Source: VXNE01 sp965116625
GTDB lineage: Bacteria > Pseudomonadota > Gammaproteobacteria > Pseudomonadales > Azotimanducaceae
Assembly: GCA_965116625.1 (NCBI GenBank)
Contig: OZ220717.1
Location: 124,001 to 188,000, forward strand
DNA: 64,000 nt
Direction of reading: 5' to 3'
Below the pieces are notes generated by a model. It did not search any database. It was not told the origin of the DNA and saw only the letters and a program-made list of their open reading frames with translations. Numbering within the stretch: position 1 is the first letter of the stretch; each line of letters starts with the position of its first letter. The position numbers were made by a program, and so were the translations under genes. Shown piece by piece: positions 26,497 through 33,871 of the stretch.

Positions 26497-26569
26497 GTTG
26501 GAATGCCGGAATCGAACCGGCAACACCCAGTTCCCAAGACCGGTGCTCTACCTATTGAGCTAATTCCAC
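26497..26569 (-). tRNA. tRNA-like gene, anticodon UGG (Pro), atypical body
   Basis: The minus strand folds as a complete cloverleaf: D-arm GCTC/GAGC, anticodon stem CCGGT/ACTGG around loop CTTGGGA (anticodon TGG, 26536-26534), variable loop GTGTT, T-arm GCCGG/CCGGC with loop TTCGATT, and acceptor GTGGAAT/ATTCCAA with a G1-A72 mismatch. The anticodon would read proline CCA, but the body from GGTAGAGCACCGGTCT and the variable loop GGGTGTTG resemble bacterial tRNA-Trp rather than tRNA-Pro, which normally starts C1-G72. CCA is not encoded. It is either a divergent functional tRNA or a decayed or decoy copy. Confidence 0.6.
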
Positions 26570-26623
26570 AGGTTGGGTGCGCACAGACCGCTCGGTACAC
26601 ACCGTGCGATGGGTAGCGTGAGT

Positions 26624-26731
26624 GCGCCGGGCGGGATTCGAGAACCCGCGCCATCAGAACGCCGCACGCCGCCCAACCCCAGGTCGGACAAGGCGTTGGC
26701 CTCGCCCCTCGCCGCACCGGAAGCCCGGCGC
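26624..26731 (-). other. GC-rich 108-base region closed by a 9-bp dyad
   Basis: GCGCCGGGC at 26624-26632 is the exact reverse complement of GCCCGGCGC at 26723-26731. Inside are a second pair (AACGCC 26658 / GGCGTT 26692) and a T-arm-like GCGGG...CCCGC around TTCTCGAAT. It could be a structured RNA or a tRNA relic, but such pairings also arise by chance in GC-rich DNA. Confidence 0.25.
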
Positions 26732-26760
26732 GGCGCGATTCAGGTATTTCTCCAAGCCAT

Positions 26761-26793
26761 AAAAAAAGCCCTGTTCGATGACCGACCAGGGCT
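26761..26793 (-). terminator. Rho-independent terminator ending the ncRNA/ankyrin transcript
   Basis: On the minus strand AGCCCTG and CAGGGCT form a 7-bp stem around a 13-base loop, followed by TTTTTTT. It lies 235 bases after the ankyrin stop and just after the hairpins of the ncRNA candidate. Confidence 0.85.
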
Positions 26794-27007
26794 CTCTTCC
26801 CTGGAAGGTCGAAAGCGCCGCCTTCCAGGAACTGCTTCAAGGAAAGTCAACGCACCGTTGTTGTGTCCCCGCACGCGAGCCCACCGCCGCAGTTCATGGA
26901 CTGCGACGGTAGCGGCGCGCTTGGCAAATGGGCGCCGAGAGAGCGCCTTGCCGTTGCCAAAATCACTGAATTCACGTTCCCGAAAATCCGCTTGTCCCGA
27001 TGGAAGG
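26761..27007 (-). ncRNA. Candidate structured non-coding RNA of about 245 nt
   Basis: A near-consensus sigma-70 promoter (27041-27014) and an intrinsic terminator (26761-26793) bound a region with no recognisable protein. The minus strand contains nested TTGGCAA...TTGCCAA with an inner GGCGC/GCGCC, a 10-bp hairpin CCGTCGCAGT/ACTGCGGCGG with a CCATGA loop, and GGAAGG/CCTTCC before the terminator. It does not match 6S, 4.5S, RNase P or tmRNA as I know them. A 41-codon frame starting GTG (VNSVILATARR...) also runs through it, so a leader peptide cannot be excluded. Confidence 0.45.
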
Positions 27008-27013
27008 CGCGCG

Positions 27014-27041
27014 AGTATAGGGGCATCTCACGGCTTGTCAA
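27014..27041 (-). promoter_or_regulatory. Strong sigma-70-like promoter within the ankyrin gene 3' end
   Basis: On the minus strand TTGACA (27041-27036) and TATACT (27019-27014) are separated by 16 bases: a perfect -35 and five of six -10 bases. A transcript would start near 27007 and run to the terminator at 26761. Confidence 0.7.
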
Positions 27042-28167
27042 CACTTCCGTTGGCGCCGTGCTCTCGAAGCAGCGCGACCGCTGACTGGCTGTTGCGCCAA
27101 TCCGGCCCATCGGCGAACGCCAGGGCGAATTCAAGCGGCGTCACGTCGCGCACCTGTCCCTCGCAGTTGGATGCGCCGAACGTCTCGAACTGCACGCCGG
27201 CACGCAGCGTCAGGTCCGCGCCGTGCGCCAGCAACAGTTCGAGAAACGGCAGGCAGTGACCGCCTGGCGAGACGACCGACCAGGATGCGACGGTATGAAA
27301 GATCGGGCTCTGACCGTCGCCGCCCCCAGCGCGCGCGTTGATGTCAGCGCCGCGTGACAACAACAGTCGCCCCATCTCGACCTCGTTGTAGTCCGCGGCG
27401 ATGTGCAGCAGTGTTGGCCCGGGACGGTTGAACGGGAGCCACAGGTAGTCGACCTCTTCGAAATGCCGATGCACGAGCTCGGGGTTCGCATCGAGCTGCG
27501 CGGCAAGCAGGTCGATGCGGCCGCGATGTATCGCCATGACGGCCTCCGGCTGATCGTGCGTCGCGCCGGCGTCCAGCAGCAACTCGATGACGTCATGCTT
27601 GTCGGGCGTACGCGCATATGTCCCCATGGCCATATGCAACGGCGTCTCACCCCCCGCCCCGAGGTTGGGGTCGGCACCGAGTTCAAGCAGCAGCGCGACC
27701 GTGTCCGGCCCGTCGTTCAGCATTTCGGTCGCCGCGAGCAGCGGTGTGCCGACGTAGGAGCTGTCTTCCACTGTCGCGGCGTTTACATCGGCGCCATGCT
27801 CGACGAGCAGGCGAATGACCTCGACTCTGCCCATAGCGGCGGCGCGACAAAGCGCGCGTGAAGCCTGGGCCAGGCGCGGCTCCCGGGCCAGCATCGCTCT
27901 TGCGGCGTCGATGTCGCCGTTGTTGGCCGCGGCGACGAACGCGCCGACGGATTCCACGAGGAATGTCTTGAGCCTCGCCCAACTCGCGAAGCCGAGTTCG
28001 CGCGAGATGACGAGTTGGGCGTCGTTGAGTTTGAAGTTCGCATCGTCCTTGAGGTACGGCGCGATGCGCTCGAGGGCGGCCCGGTCGCCGTCGCGGACGG
28101 ACTTCAGCAGTGACTTGGCCTGCTTCTTGAGGTTCTCCAGGCTTGAACCTGGATATCGGGTAGTCAT
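27028..28167 (-). CDS. Ankyrin-repeat protein with N-terminal helical module
   Basis: A 379-residue soluble protein. Residues 8-65 (NLKKQAKSLLKSVRDGDRAALERI..., ending ELGFASWARLKTFLVE) form the helical module also seen in the zinc-finger protein at 4344-4925. Residues about 70-370 hold seven or so ankyrin repeats (AAAMGRVEVIRLLVEHGADVNA, GETPLHMAMG, TLLHIAADYNEVEMGRLLLSRGADINA), a protein-protein interaction surface. Partners are unknown. A consensus AAAGGAGGT precedes the ATG, as in the zinc-finger gene. Confidence 0.92.
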   Translation of the reverse strand: MTTRYPGSSLENLKKQAKSLLKSVRDGDRAALERIAPYLKDDANFKLNDAQLVISRELGFASWARLKTFLVESVGAFVAAANNGDIDAARAMLAREPRLAQASRALCRAAAMGRVEVIRLLVEHGADVNAATVEDSSYVGTPLLAATEMLNDGPDTVALLLELGADPNLGAGGETPLHMAMGTYARTPDKHDVIELLLDAGATHDQPEAVMAIHRGRIDLLAAQLDANPELVHRHFEEVDYLWLPFNRPGPTLLHIAADYNEVEMGRLLLSRGADINARAGGGDGQSPIFHTVASWSVVSPGGHCLPFLELLLAHGADLTLRAGVQFETFGASNCEGQVRDVTPLEFALAFADGPDWRNSQSAVALLREHGANGSVDKP

Positions 28168-28290
28168 GAATGACCTCCTTTCATCAAGCCCAATATCCGC
28201 GCCTTGGACAGAAAAGAGGATCGTGTCGGATCTCTAACACCAGATGGGCATGGCCCTACCCGCGGATCAGGTGCGCTCTGGCGCGCACCC
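28168..28290 (-). promoter_or_regulatory. Upstream regulatory block shared with the zinc-finger gene (copy B)
   Basis: This is the counterpart of the block at 4926-5050, with the same ordered elements (ATCCGCGGG, CCCATCTG, CGACA, TCCTCTTTTC, GTCCAAGG, CGCGGATA, ATGAAAGGAGGTC). The dyad is slightly degraded (GTCCA...TGGGC). The remaining bases to 28419 show nothing clear beyond a probable start region for the next gene. Confidence 0.6.
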
Positions 28291-28419
28291 ATTCACCCTA
28301 GCGCCATCCATGGATGCCTGCAACAGGTGTCGAATCCCGCTTGCGATTTGACCGATCCGGCCTTGGGTATGATGCGCGAACGAAACAACTCCGAACACCC
28401 GTGAACGGGGGCGCCGCAC

Positions 28420-29202
28420 ATGCCTGACTTTCGAGCGCGTTACGGCGACTGGGCCGTGGTCGCAGGGGCTTCCGAGGGTCTTGGCGCTGCCTTCGCGACT
28501 GAACTCGCCAGGCGCGGCTTGCACCTCCTGCTGATCGCGCGGCGCGGGGACGTACTTGGGACGTTGGCGGACAGGCTACGTCAGGATCACGGCATCGAAG
28601 TTCGAGTTCTGGTGCTGGATCTCGCGAGCCCGAACCTCGCCGAGGAACTTTCGGATGCCACGGCCGATCTCGATCCGGGCGTGATCGTCTACAACGCTGC
28701 CTTTGTGCCGGTAGCCAGCTTCCTCGACCTCGAAGACGAGGCACTCGATCAACTCCTCCACGTCAACGTGCAGGGTCCGGTGACGTTCCTGCGCACGCTG
28801 CTGCCTCCCATGCGCGAGCGCGGGCGGGGCGCGGTGGTGCTGATGTCGTCGCTCGCAGGCATGCAAGGTTCTCCGCGCATCGCCGCCTATGCCGCCAGCA
28901 AGGCGTTCAACACGGTCCTCGGCGAGAGCCTCTGGCACGAGTTGCGCGAGCATGGCATCGACGTCGTGGTTTCCTGCGCGGGCGCGATCACGACGCCCCG
29001 CTACCTCAACTCGACCAGCCGGATTCCTCCCGGGACGATGACGCCCGACGCGGTGGCGCGCGAAACCCTTGATGCCCTGGGGAAGGGTCCGCGCGTGGTG
29101 CCGGGTGGCCTGAACCGTTTCTTCGCCGTGCTGTTCGATCGCCTGCTGCCGCGCAGGACGGCGATCCGGCTCATGGCCGAGAACACCAAAGACCTGACGT
29201 GA
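28420..29202 (+). CDS. Short-chain dehydrogenase/reductase
   Basis: A 260-residue classical SDR: cofactor motif GASEGLG near residue 17, NAA structural motif (VYNAAF), catalytic Ser in LMSSLAG and YAASK with the Tyr/Lys pair. The C-terminal extension (FDRLLPRRTAIRLMAENTKDL) is like that of the steroid or fatty-acid 3-oxo reductases in the HSD17B12-type group, although the exact substrate cannot be fixed. The stop overlaps the GTG of the sterol-reductase-like gene, so they are probably co-translated and may act on the same lipid. Confidence 0.9.
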   Translation: MPDFRARYGDWAVVAGASEGLGAAFATELARRGLHLLLIARRGDVLGTLADRLRQDHGIEVRVLVLDLASPNLAEELSDATADLDPGVIVYNAAFVPVASFLDLEDEALDQLLHVNVQGPVTFLRTLLPPMRERGRGAVVLMSSLAGMQGSPRIAAYAASKAFNTVLGESLWHELREHGIDVVVSCAGAITTPRYLNSTSRIPPGTMTPDAVARETLDALGKGPRVVPGGLNRFFAVLFDRLLPRRTAIRLMAENTKDLT

Positions 29203-30284
29203 CGGAGCACCTGGCAGGGTTCCTTGCGCCCTGGCTCGTCTACGCAGCGATACTCGGGCTGCATCTCGCGCTCCCGGCGCGCCGCGTCGAAGGGTATGTC
29301 CGGGACGAGAAGAGCGGCGCATTGCTACGTTACCGCCTCAACGGTCCGCTGGTGTTCGCCGTCAGCATCGGTCTCTGGTTCGCCGCCGGCTACAGCGGCG
29401 TCTTGCCGTGGGACTGGCTCTGGCAGCATCGGTGGTCGGGCCTGACAGGCGCTTTCGTGCTCAGCCTGGCGATGACCGCCGCCGTCGTGTTGTCGGCTCC
29501 GGCCCAGGGGCGTTCCATGTGGGCGGATCTCTATCTCGGCCGTCGCGCAAACCCGCAGATGTTCCGGGCCCGGGCCGATGCCAAGATGCTGCTCTACCTG
29601 GTCGGCGCGATCTATCTGGAACTCAACCTGCTCTCGTTCGGAGCGCACCACTTCCTCGCCTATCCCAACGATCCCTCCCCCGGTGTGGTCCTCTACGTCG
29701 TTCTGTTCACCTGGTTCGTCTGCGACTACCTCGTGTTCGAGCGCGTCCATCTCTACACCTACGATTTCGTCGCCGAGCGATTGGGTTTCAAGCTCGTCTG
29801 GGGGTGCCTGACCTTCTACCCGTACTTCTACGGCGTGGGTTTATGGTCCGTCGCGGACCTCCCCAATCCGCAAATGCCCACCTGGCTATTGGTCATGTCC
29901 GCCGTCATCTTCTTCGCCGGCTGGACGCTGGCGCGCGGTTCGAACATGCAGAAGTTCACCTTCAAGCGGGACCCCGATCGCGCCTTCCTGGGGCGAATTC
30001 GTCCCGAGACCATCTCCGACGACAGCCAGAGCGTGCTCTGCAACGGTTTCTGGGGCGTATCCAGACACGTCAACTACCTCGGCGAATTCCTCATGGCCTG
30101 CGGTCTCGCGCTCTCGCTCGGCTGGCCGCTCGCAGCCGGGCCGTGGCTTTATCCCCTCTACTACGTGGCGCTGCTGGTCCCGCGCGAGCGCGACGACGAC
30201 CGGCGCTGCGCAAGGAAGTACGGTCCGCTTTGGGAGCAGTATCGACAACGGGTGCCGTGGCGAATCGTGCCGGGAGTCTATTGA
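29199..30284 (+). CDS. ERG4/ERG24-family sterol reductase-like membrane protein
   Basis: A 361-residue membrane protein with about eight to nine helices. The C-terminus has the ERG4/ERG24 signature: SRHVNYLGEFLMACG, then LLVPRERDDDRRCARKYG and WEQYRQRVPWRIVPGVY. Eukaryotic members reduce the C14 or C24(28) double bonds of sterols with NADPH; bacterial homologues are rarer and mostly untested. Starts GTG (GTGA overlap with the SDR). The pair suggests reduction of a sterol or another isoprenoid lipid; no squalene or oxidosqualene cyclase is in this window. Confidence 0.9.
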   Translation: MTEHLAGFLAPWLVYAAILGLHLALPARRVEGYVRDEKSGALLRYRLNGPLVFAVSIGLWFAAGYSGVLPWDWLWQHRWSGLTGAFVLSLAMTAAVVLSAPAQGRSMWADLYLGRRANPQMFRARADAKMLLYLVGAIYLELNLLSFGAHHFLAYPNDPSPGVVLYVVLFTWFVCDYLVFERVHLYTYDFVAERLGFKLVWGCLTFYPYFYGVGLWSVADLPNPQMPTWLLVMSAVIFFAGWTLARGSNMQKFTFKRDPDRAFLGRIRPETISDDSQSVLCNGFWGVSRHVNYLGEFLMACGLALSLGWPLAAGPWLYPLYYVALLVPRERDDDRRCARKYGPLWEQYRQRVPWRIVPGVY

Positions 30285-30352
30285 CCCACAACACGGCACG
30301 ACGTAGCCGCAAGCGGTATGCTCTCCCATCAACAGGACTCTGACTTCCGGAC

Positions 30353-30826
30353 ATGGCTGCGCGCAGTGCAAAACCAGGGATCGGCGACGAGGCGCCCGAT
30401 TTCAGCCTGCCAGCGGCGGGTGGCAAGACGTTCTCGCTCAGTTCCCTGCGCGGCCGCAAGGTGGTGCTGTTCTTCTATCCCATGGACGAGTCGCCGGGCT
30501 GCACGGCGCAGGCTCGCGGGTTCCGCGATCACTACGACGAGTTCGTCGCGTCCGGCGCGGAGGTGGTGGGCATCAATAGCGGTGGGATCGCATCGCACGA
30601 GCGGTTTACCGACCATCACTCGTTGCCCTTCCCCGTCGTGAGTGATCCCGGCAACAGGGTTCGCCGCCTGTACGGCGCGTTCACCGGGCCGATCCCCGGG
30701 CGGGTCACGTACCTCGTGGATGAGAATGGCGTCGTGCGCGATGTGTTCTCGTCGATGTTCCGGCCGCTGGATCACATACGGCGCGCACGGGATTGGATCA
30801 GGTCGGAAACGAACCGGGGCGAATAG
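30353..30826 (+). CDS. bcp: Peroxiredoxin, BCP/PrxQ type (cysteine form)
   Basis: A 157-residue thiol peroxidase reducing peroxides with a peroxidatic Cys in the motif DESPGCTAQA (family consensus DxTPGCTxEA). The segment KVVLFFYPMDESPG and the late YLVDENGVVRDVF are typical. There is no second cysteine, so it is a 1-Cys variant needing an external thiol. It stands as a useful contrast to the Sec-type peroxiredoxin at 40965. The start ATG follows a short gap after the sterol-reductase gene. Confidence 0.9.
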   Translation: MAARSAKPGIGDEAPDFSLPAAGGKTFSLSSLRGRKVVLFFYPMDESPGCTAQARGFRDHYDEFVASGAEVVGINSGGIASHERFTDHHSLPFPVVSDPGNRVRRLYGAFTGPIPGRVTYLVDENGVVRDVFSSMFRPLDHIRRARDWIRSETNRGE

Positions 30827-30905
30827 TCGCCAACGCCAGGGGCTGCCGGCCCCTCCGGCTTCGCGGTTACAATTTCCCGTTGACCCATTCCGGTGTACCA
30901 CGACC

Positions 30906-33107
30906 ATGTTCCGAGCCATCGCACTCGTCTCGGCGCTGACCTTGAGCGCTGCCGCCGACCAGTCACTTCAAGGATTCACCGAAGCCGGCACCCAGGCCCA
31001 GCGCAACCTCGAAGCCGAGTTCGACCGCCACCTCGACCCATCCGACCTGCGCGCCTGGATGCACGAACTCGCCGGAGAACCCCATCACGTCGGGTCCACC
31101 CATGGCCGGCGCAATGTCGAGACCTTGAAGCGCCTCTTCACCGAATGGGGCTACGACACCGAGATCGCGAGCTACGACGTGCTGTTTCCGACCCCGAGGA
31201 CCCGGCACCTCGAGATGATCGAACCGCATGCGTTCACGGCGTCCCTCGTGGAACGCAGCGTTGCCGGTGACGAGAGCACCGCATCGCCGGACGTGTTGCC
31301 GCCATACAACGTCTTCTCGCCGGACGGCGACGTCACGGGCCAACTCGTGTACGTGAACTACGGTCTGCTCGAAGACTACGAGCAGCTTGAACGCTACGGC
31401 ATAGACGTGGCGGGCAAGATCGTGATCGTCCGGTACGGCTACGCGTTCCGCGCCATCAAGCCGAAACTCGCCGCCGAGCGCGGCGCCATCGGGTGCATCA
31501 TCTACTCCGATCCCAGCGACGACGGCTATGTAATCGGCGAAGCGTACCCGGAAGGTCCGTACAAGAACGACAGCGCGGTGCAACGCGGTTCGATCAAGTA
31601 CACGCCGCTCTATGCCGGCGACCCGCTGACGCCCGGCTGGGCCGCGACTGCGGACGCCGAACGGCTCGACATAAAGGAGTCGAAATCGCTCGCGACGATC
31701 CCGACGCTGCCCATCAGCTATGGCGACGCGCTGCCGCTGCTCGACGCCATCGAAGGCCCCGTTGCGCCACCGGAGTGGCGCGGCGGGCTGCCGATCACCT
31801 ACCGCATCGGCCACGGACCGGCAACGGTTCGGCTGCAGCTCGCATTCGACTGGAATACCGTCACCGCACAGAACGTCATCGCGACGCGGGAGGGGGCGGT
31901 ATGGCCGGACCAGTGGGTCATCCGGGGCAACCACCACGACGCCTGGAACCACGGCGCGCGGGATCCCGTCTCCGGCCTGATCTCGATGCTCGCGGAGGCG
32001 AAGGCGATCTCGATGCTTCCCCGGCCGCCGGCGAGAACCGTCGTGTTCGCCGCCTGGGACGCGGAGGAACAGGGTCTCATGGGTTCCGCCGAGTGGGTCG
32101 AGGAACACCGCGACGAACTCGCGAAGAAGGCAGTGCTCTACATCAATACGGACGGCAACAGCCGCGGTTTCGTGCGTGTCGGCGGCAGTCACGCACTCGA
32201 AAAGTTCTTCAACGCGGTGCAGCGCGACGTGATCGATCCGCAAACCGGACTCACCGTCGAGGCCCGCAATCGCGCGCGCATTCGCGTGAGCGGCGACGAC
32301 GCGGCAAACGCGGCGCTGGACGAAAGCGGGCTGCTGCGGCTCTCGGCCCTTGGCTCCGGCTCGGACTACACGACGTTCCTGCACCACGCGGGCATAGCCT
32401 CCGCCAACCTGGCCATCGGCGGCGAAGGCGGGGGCGGCAGTTACCACACGCTCTACGACACCGTGGCGCACTACGAGCGGTTCGGCGATCCGGGCTACGT
32501 CTACGGCGTGGTGCTGGCCGAAGTCTCCGGCCGGGCAACGCTACGCATGGCCAACGCCCGGCTGCTGCCCTTCGATTTCTCAAGTCTCGTCCAGACAGTG
32601 CGGCGATACGCGACGGAACTGGAGTCCTTCGCCGACGCCGAGCGCAAGGATGTCGCGCGGGTGAACGGCCTCATCGACAGCGGTCAGTTTGCGGCCGCTC
32701 TCGACCCCACCGAGGCATTGCGCCCGCCAGCGCGGCGCCAGGGTGTTCCGCACTTCAACTTCGCGCCCATACACAACGCCCTGGCCCGGGTGGAAGAGGC
32801 CCTCGACCGCTACGCCGTCAAGCCGGACGCCGACGAATCGGTGCTCGCAGAAGTCAATCGCCTGCTCTTTACCGGCGAACAACTGCTGACCCGTGAGGAA
32901 GGGTTGCCGCGACGACCGTGGTACCGGCACCAGATCTACGCACCTGGCTACTACACGGGCTACGGAGCGAAGACGCTGCCGTGGATTCGCGAAGCCATCG
33001 AACACCGGCAGTACGATCAAGTGCCGGCGGGCGTGGACGCGGTCGCGGCGACGATGCGGGCGTTGGCTACCCGCATCGAGGACATCAACACCCTCGCGAA
33101 CCAGTGA
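30906..33107 (+). CDS. M28-family metallopeptidase (glutamate carboxypeptidase II / transferrin receptor-like)
   Basis: A 733-residue secreted peptidase. From the ATG at 30906 the N-terminus (FRAIALVSALTLSAAADQ) is a signal peptide. A protease-associated domain (about 130-280: VYVNYGLLEDYEQLERYGIDVAGKIVIV in part) interrupts the peptidase. Zinc ligands and catalytic Glu are in GNHHDAWNHGARDP, WDAEEQGLMGSAEW and YHTLYDTVAHYE. A dimerisation domain follows to the C-terminus. Members remove C-terminal residues from small peptides, including acidic ones. The stop overlaps the methyltransferase start (GTGA). Nearby TonB receptor and pyroglutamyl-peptidase-like genes suggest peptide use. Confidence 0.93.
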   Translation: MFRAIALVSALTLSAAADQSLQGFTEAGTQAQRNLEAEFDRHLDPSDLRAWMHELAGEPHHVGSTHGRRNVETLKRLFTEWGYDTEIASYDVLFPTPRTRHLEMIEPHAFTASLVERSVAGDESTASPDVLPPYNVFSPDGDVTGQLVYVNYGLLEDYEQLERYGIDVAGKIVIVRYGYAFRAIKPKLAAERGAIGCIIYSDPSDDGYVIGEAYPEGPYKNDSAVQRGSIKYTPLYAGDPLTPGWAATADAERLDIKESKSLATIPTLPISYGDALPLLDAIEGPVAPPEWRGGLPITYRIGHGPATVRLQLAFDWNTVTAQNVIATREGAVWPDQWVIRGNHHDAWNHGARDPVSGLISMLAEAKAISMLPRPPARTVVFAAWDAEEQGLMGSAEWVEEHRDELAKKAVLYINTDGNSRGFVRVGGSHALEKFFNAVQRDVIDPQTGLTVEARNRARIRVSGDDAANAALDESGLLRLSALGSGSDYTTFLHHAGIASANLAIGGEGGGGSYHTLYDTVAHYERFGDPGYVYGVVLAEVSGRATLRMANARLLPFDFSSLVQTVRRYATELESFADAERKDVARVNGLIDSGQFAAALDPTEALRPPARRQGVPHFNFAPIHNALARVEEALDRYAVKPDADESVLAEVNRLLFTGEQLLTREEGLPRRPWYRHQIYAPGYYTGYGAKTLPWIREAIEHRQYDQVPAGVDAVAATMRALATRIEDINTLANQ

Positions 33108-33871
33108 ACGGATCCCGCGATCACGTCCGCCGCAACCGCGCGGCCTGGCAGGAGTTCGCGGCGCGCTACGCCGAAAGCGGACGCAACGCCTGGGCAGCAG
33201 AAGATCCTTACTGGGGAATCTGGAAACTGCCGGAGAGCGAACTCAAGCTGTTGCCGGATGACCTCGCAGACAAGCGATGCCTCGAGATCGGCTGCGGCAC
33301 TGCCTATGTCTCTGCCTGGATGGCACGGCGAGGCGGCCAGGTCGTCGGCATCGACCCTACGCCGAACCAGCTCGCCACGGCGAATGACCTGCGCGCGCGC
33401 CACGGACTGCCCGTATCCCTGATTGAGGGTATCGGCGAGCAACTGCCGTTCGGCGACGACAGCTTCGACTTCGCGATCTCGGAGTACGGCGCCGCACTTT
33501 GGGCCGACCCCCTGCGCTGGGTTCCGGAAGCCGCGCGGGTGCTCCGGCCCGGGAGCCAGCTGGTGTTCATGACCAATGCCAGTTTCGCCATTGCGTGCAT
33601 GCCCGATGCCGAGGACGAGAAGACGACGGCAGCACTGCAGCGCCCCTACCTCGGCCTCTACAGCGTCGAGTGGCCGGAAGGTGACGAAGTCGAGTTCTAC
33701 CTGACACACGGGCAGTGGATCGAATTGCTGACGCGCAACGGTTTCGTCGTCGAGCGACTGTTGGAACTCGGCGCACCGGCCGGTGCAGAGACGGCCTATG
33801 GCTGGGCCGACGCCGAATGGGCGCAATCCTGGCCTTCGGAGGAAGTGTGGTTCTCGCGTTACCAGCCTTGA
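33104..33871 (+). CDS. Class I SAM-dependent methyltransferase
   Basis: A 255-residue methyltransferase with motif I LEIGCGTAYVSAWMARRG, post-I acidic GIDPTPNQL, and motif III-like FDFAISEYGAALW followed by AARVLRPGSQLVFM. This is the usual small-molecule methyltransferase layout of UbiE type; substrate unknown. Starts at GTG 33104 in a GTGA overlap with the peptidase gene, and the TonB receptor start overlaps its 3' end by 55 bases, so the three genes are tightly packed. Confidence 0.9.
   Translation: MNGSRDHVRRNRAAWQEFAARYAESGRNAWAAEDPYWGIWKLPESELKLLPDDLADKRCLEIGCGTAYVSAWMARRGGQVVGIDPTPNQLATANDLRARHGLPVSLIEGIGEQLPFGDDSFDFAISEYGAALWADPLRWVPEAARVLRPGSQLVFMTNASFAIACMPDAEDEKTTAALQRPYLGLYSVEWPEGDEVEFYLTHGQWIELLTRNGFVVERLLELGAPAGAETAYGWADAEWAQSWPSEEVWFSRYQP

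Noticed and set aside
26624..26731. tRNA-Sec (selC) for the selenoprotein
   Set aside because: No UCA anticodon loop and no convincing D-arm; only the closing dyad and T-arm-like segment fit.
26445..26840. Minus-strand frame containing GISSIGRAPVLGTG
   Set aside because: This is the typical translation of a tRNA gene (26497-26569), not a protein.
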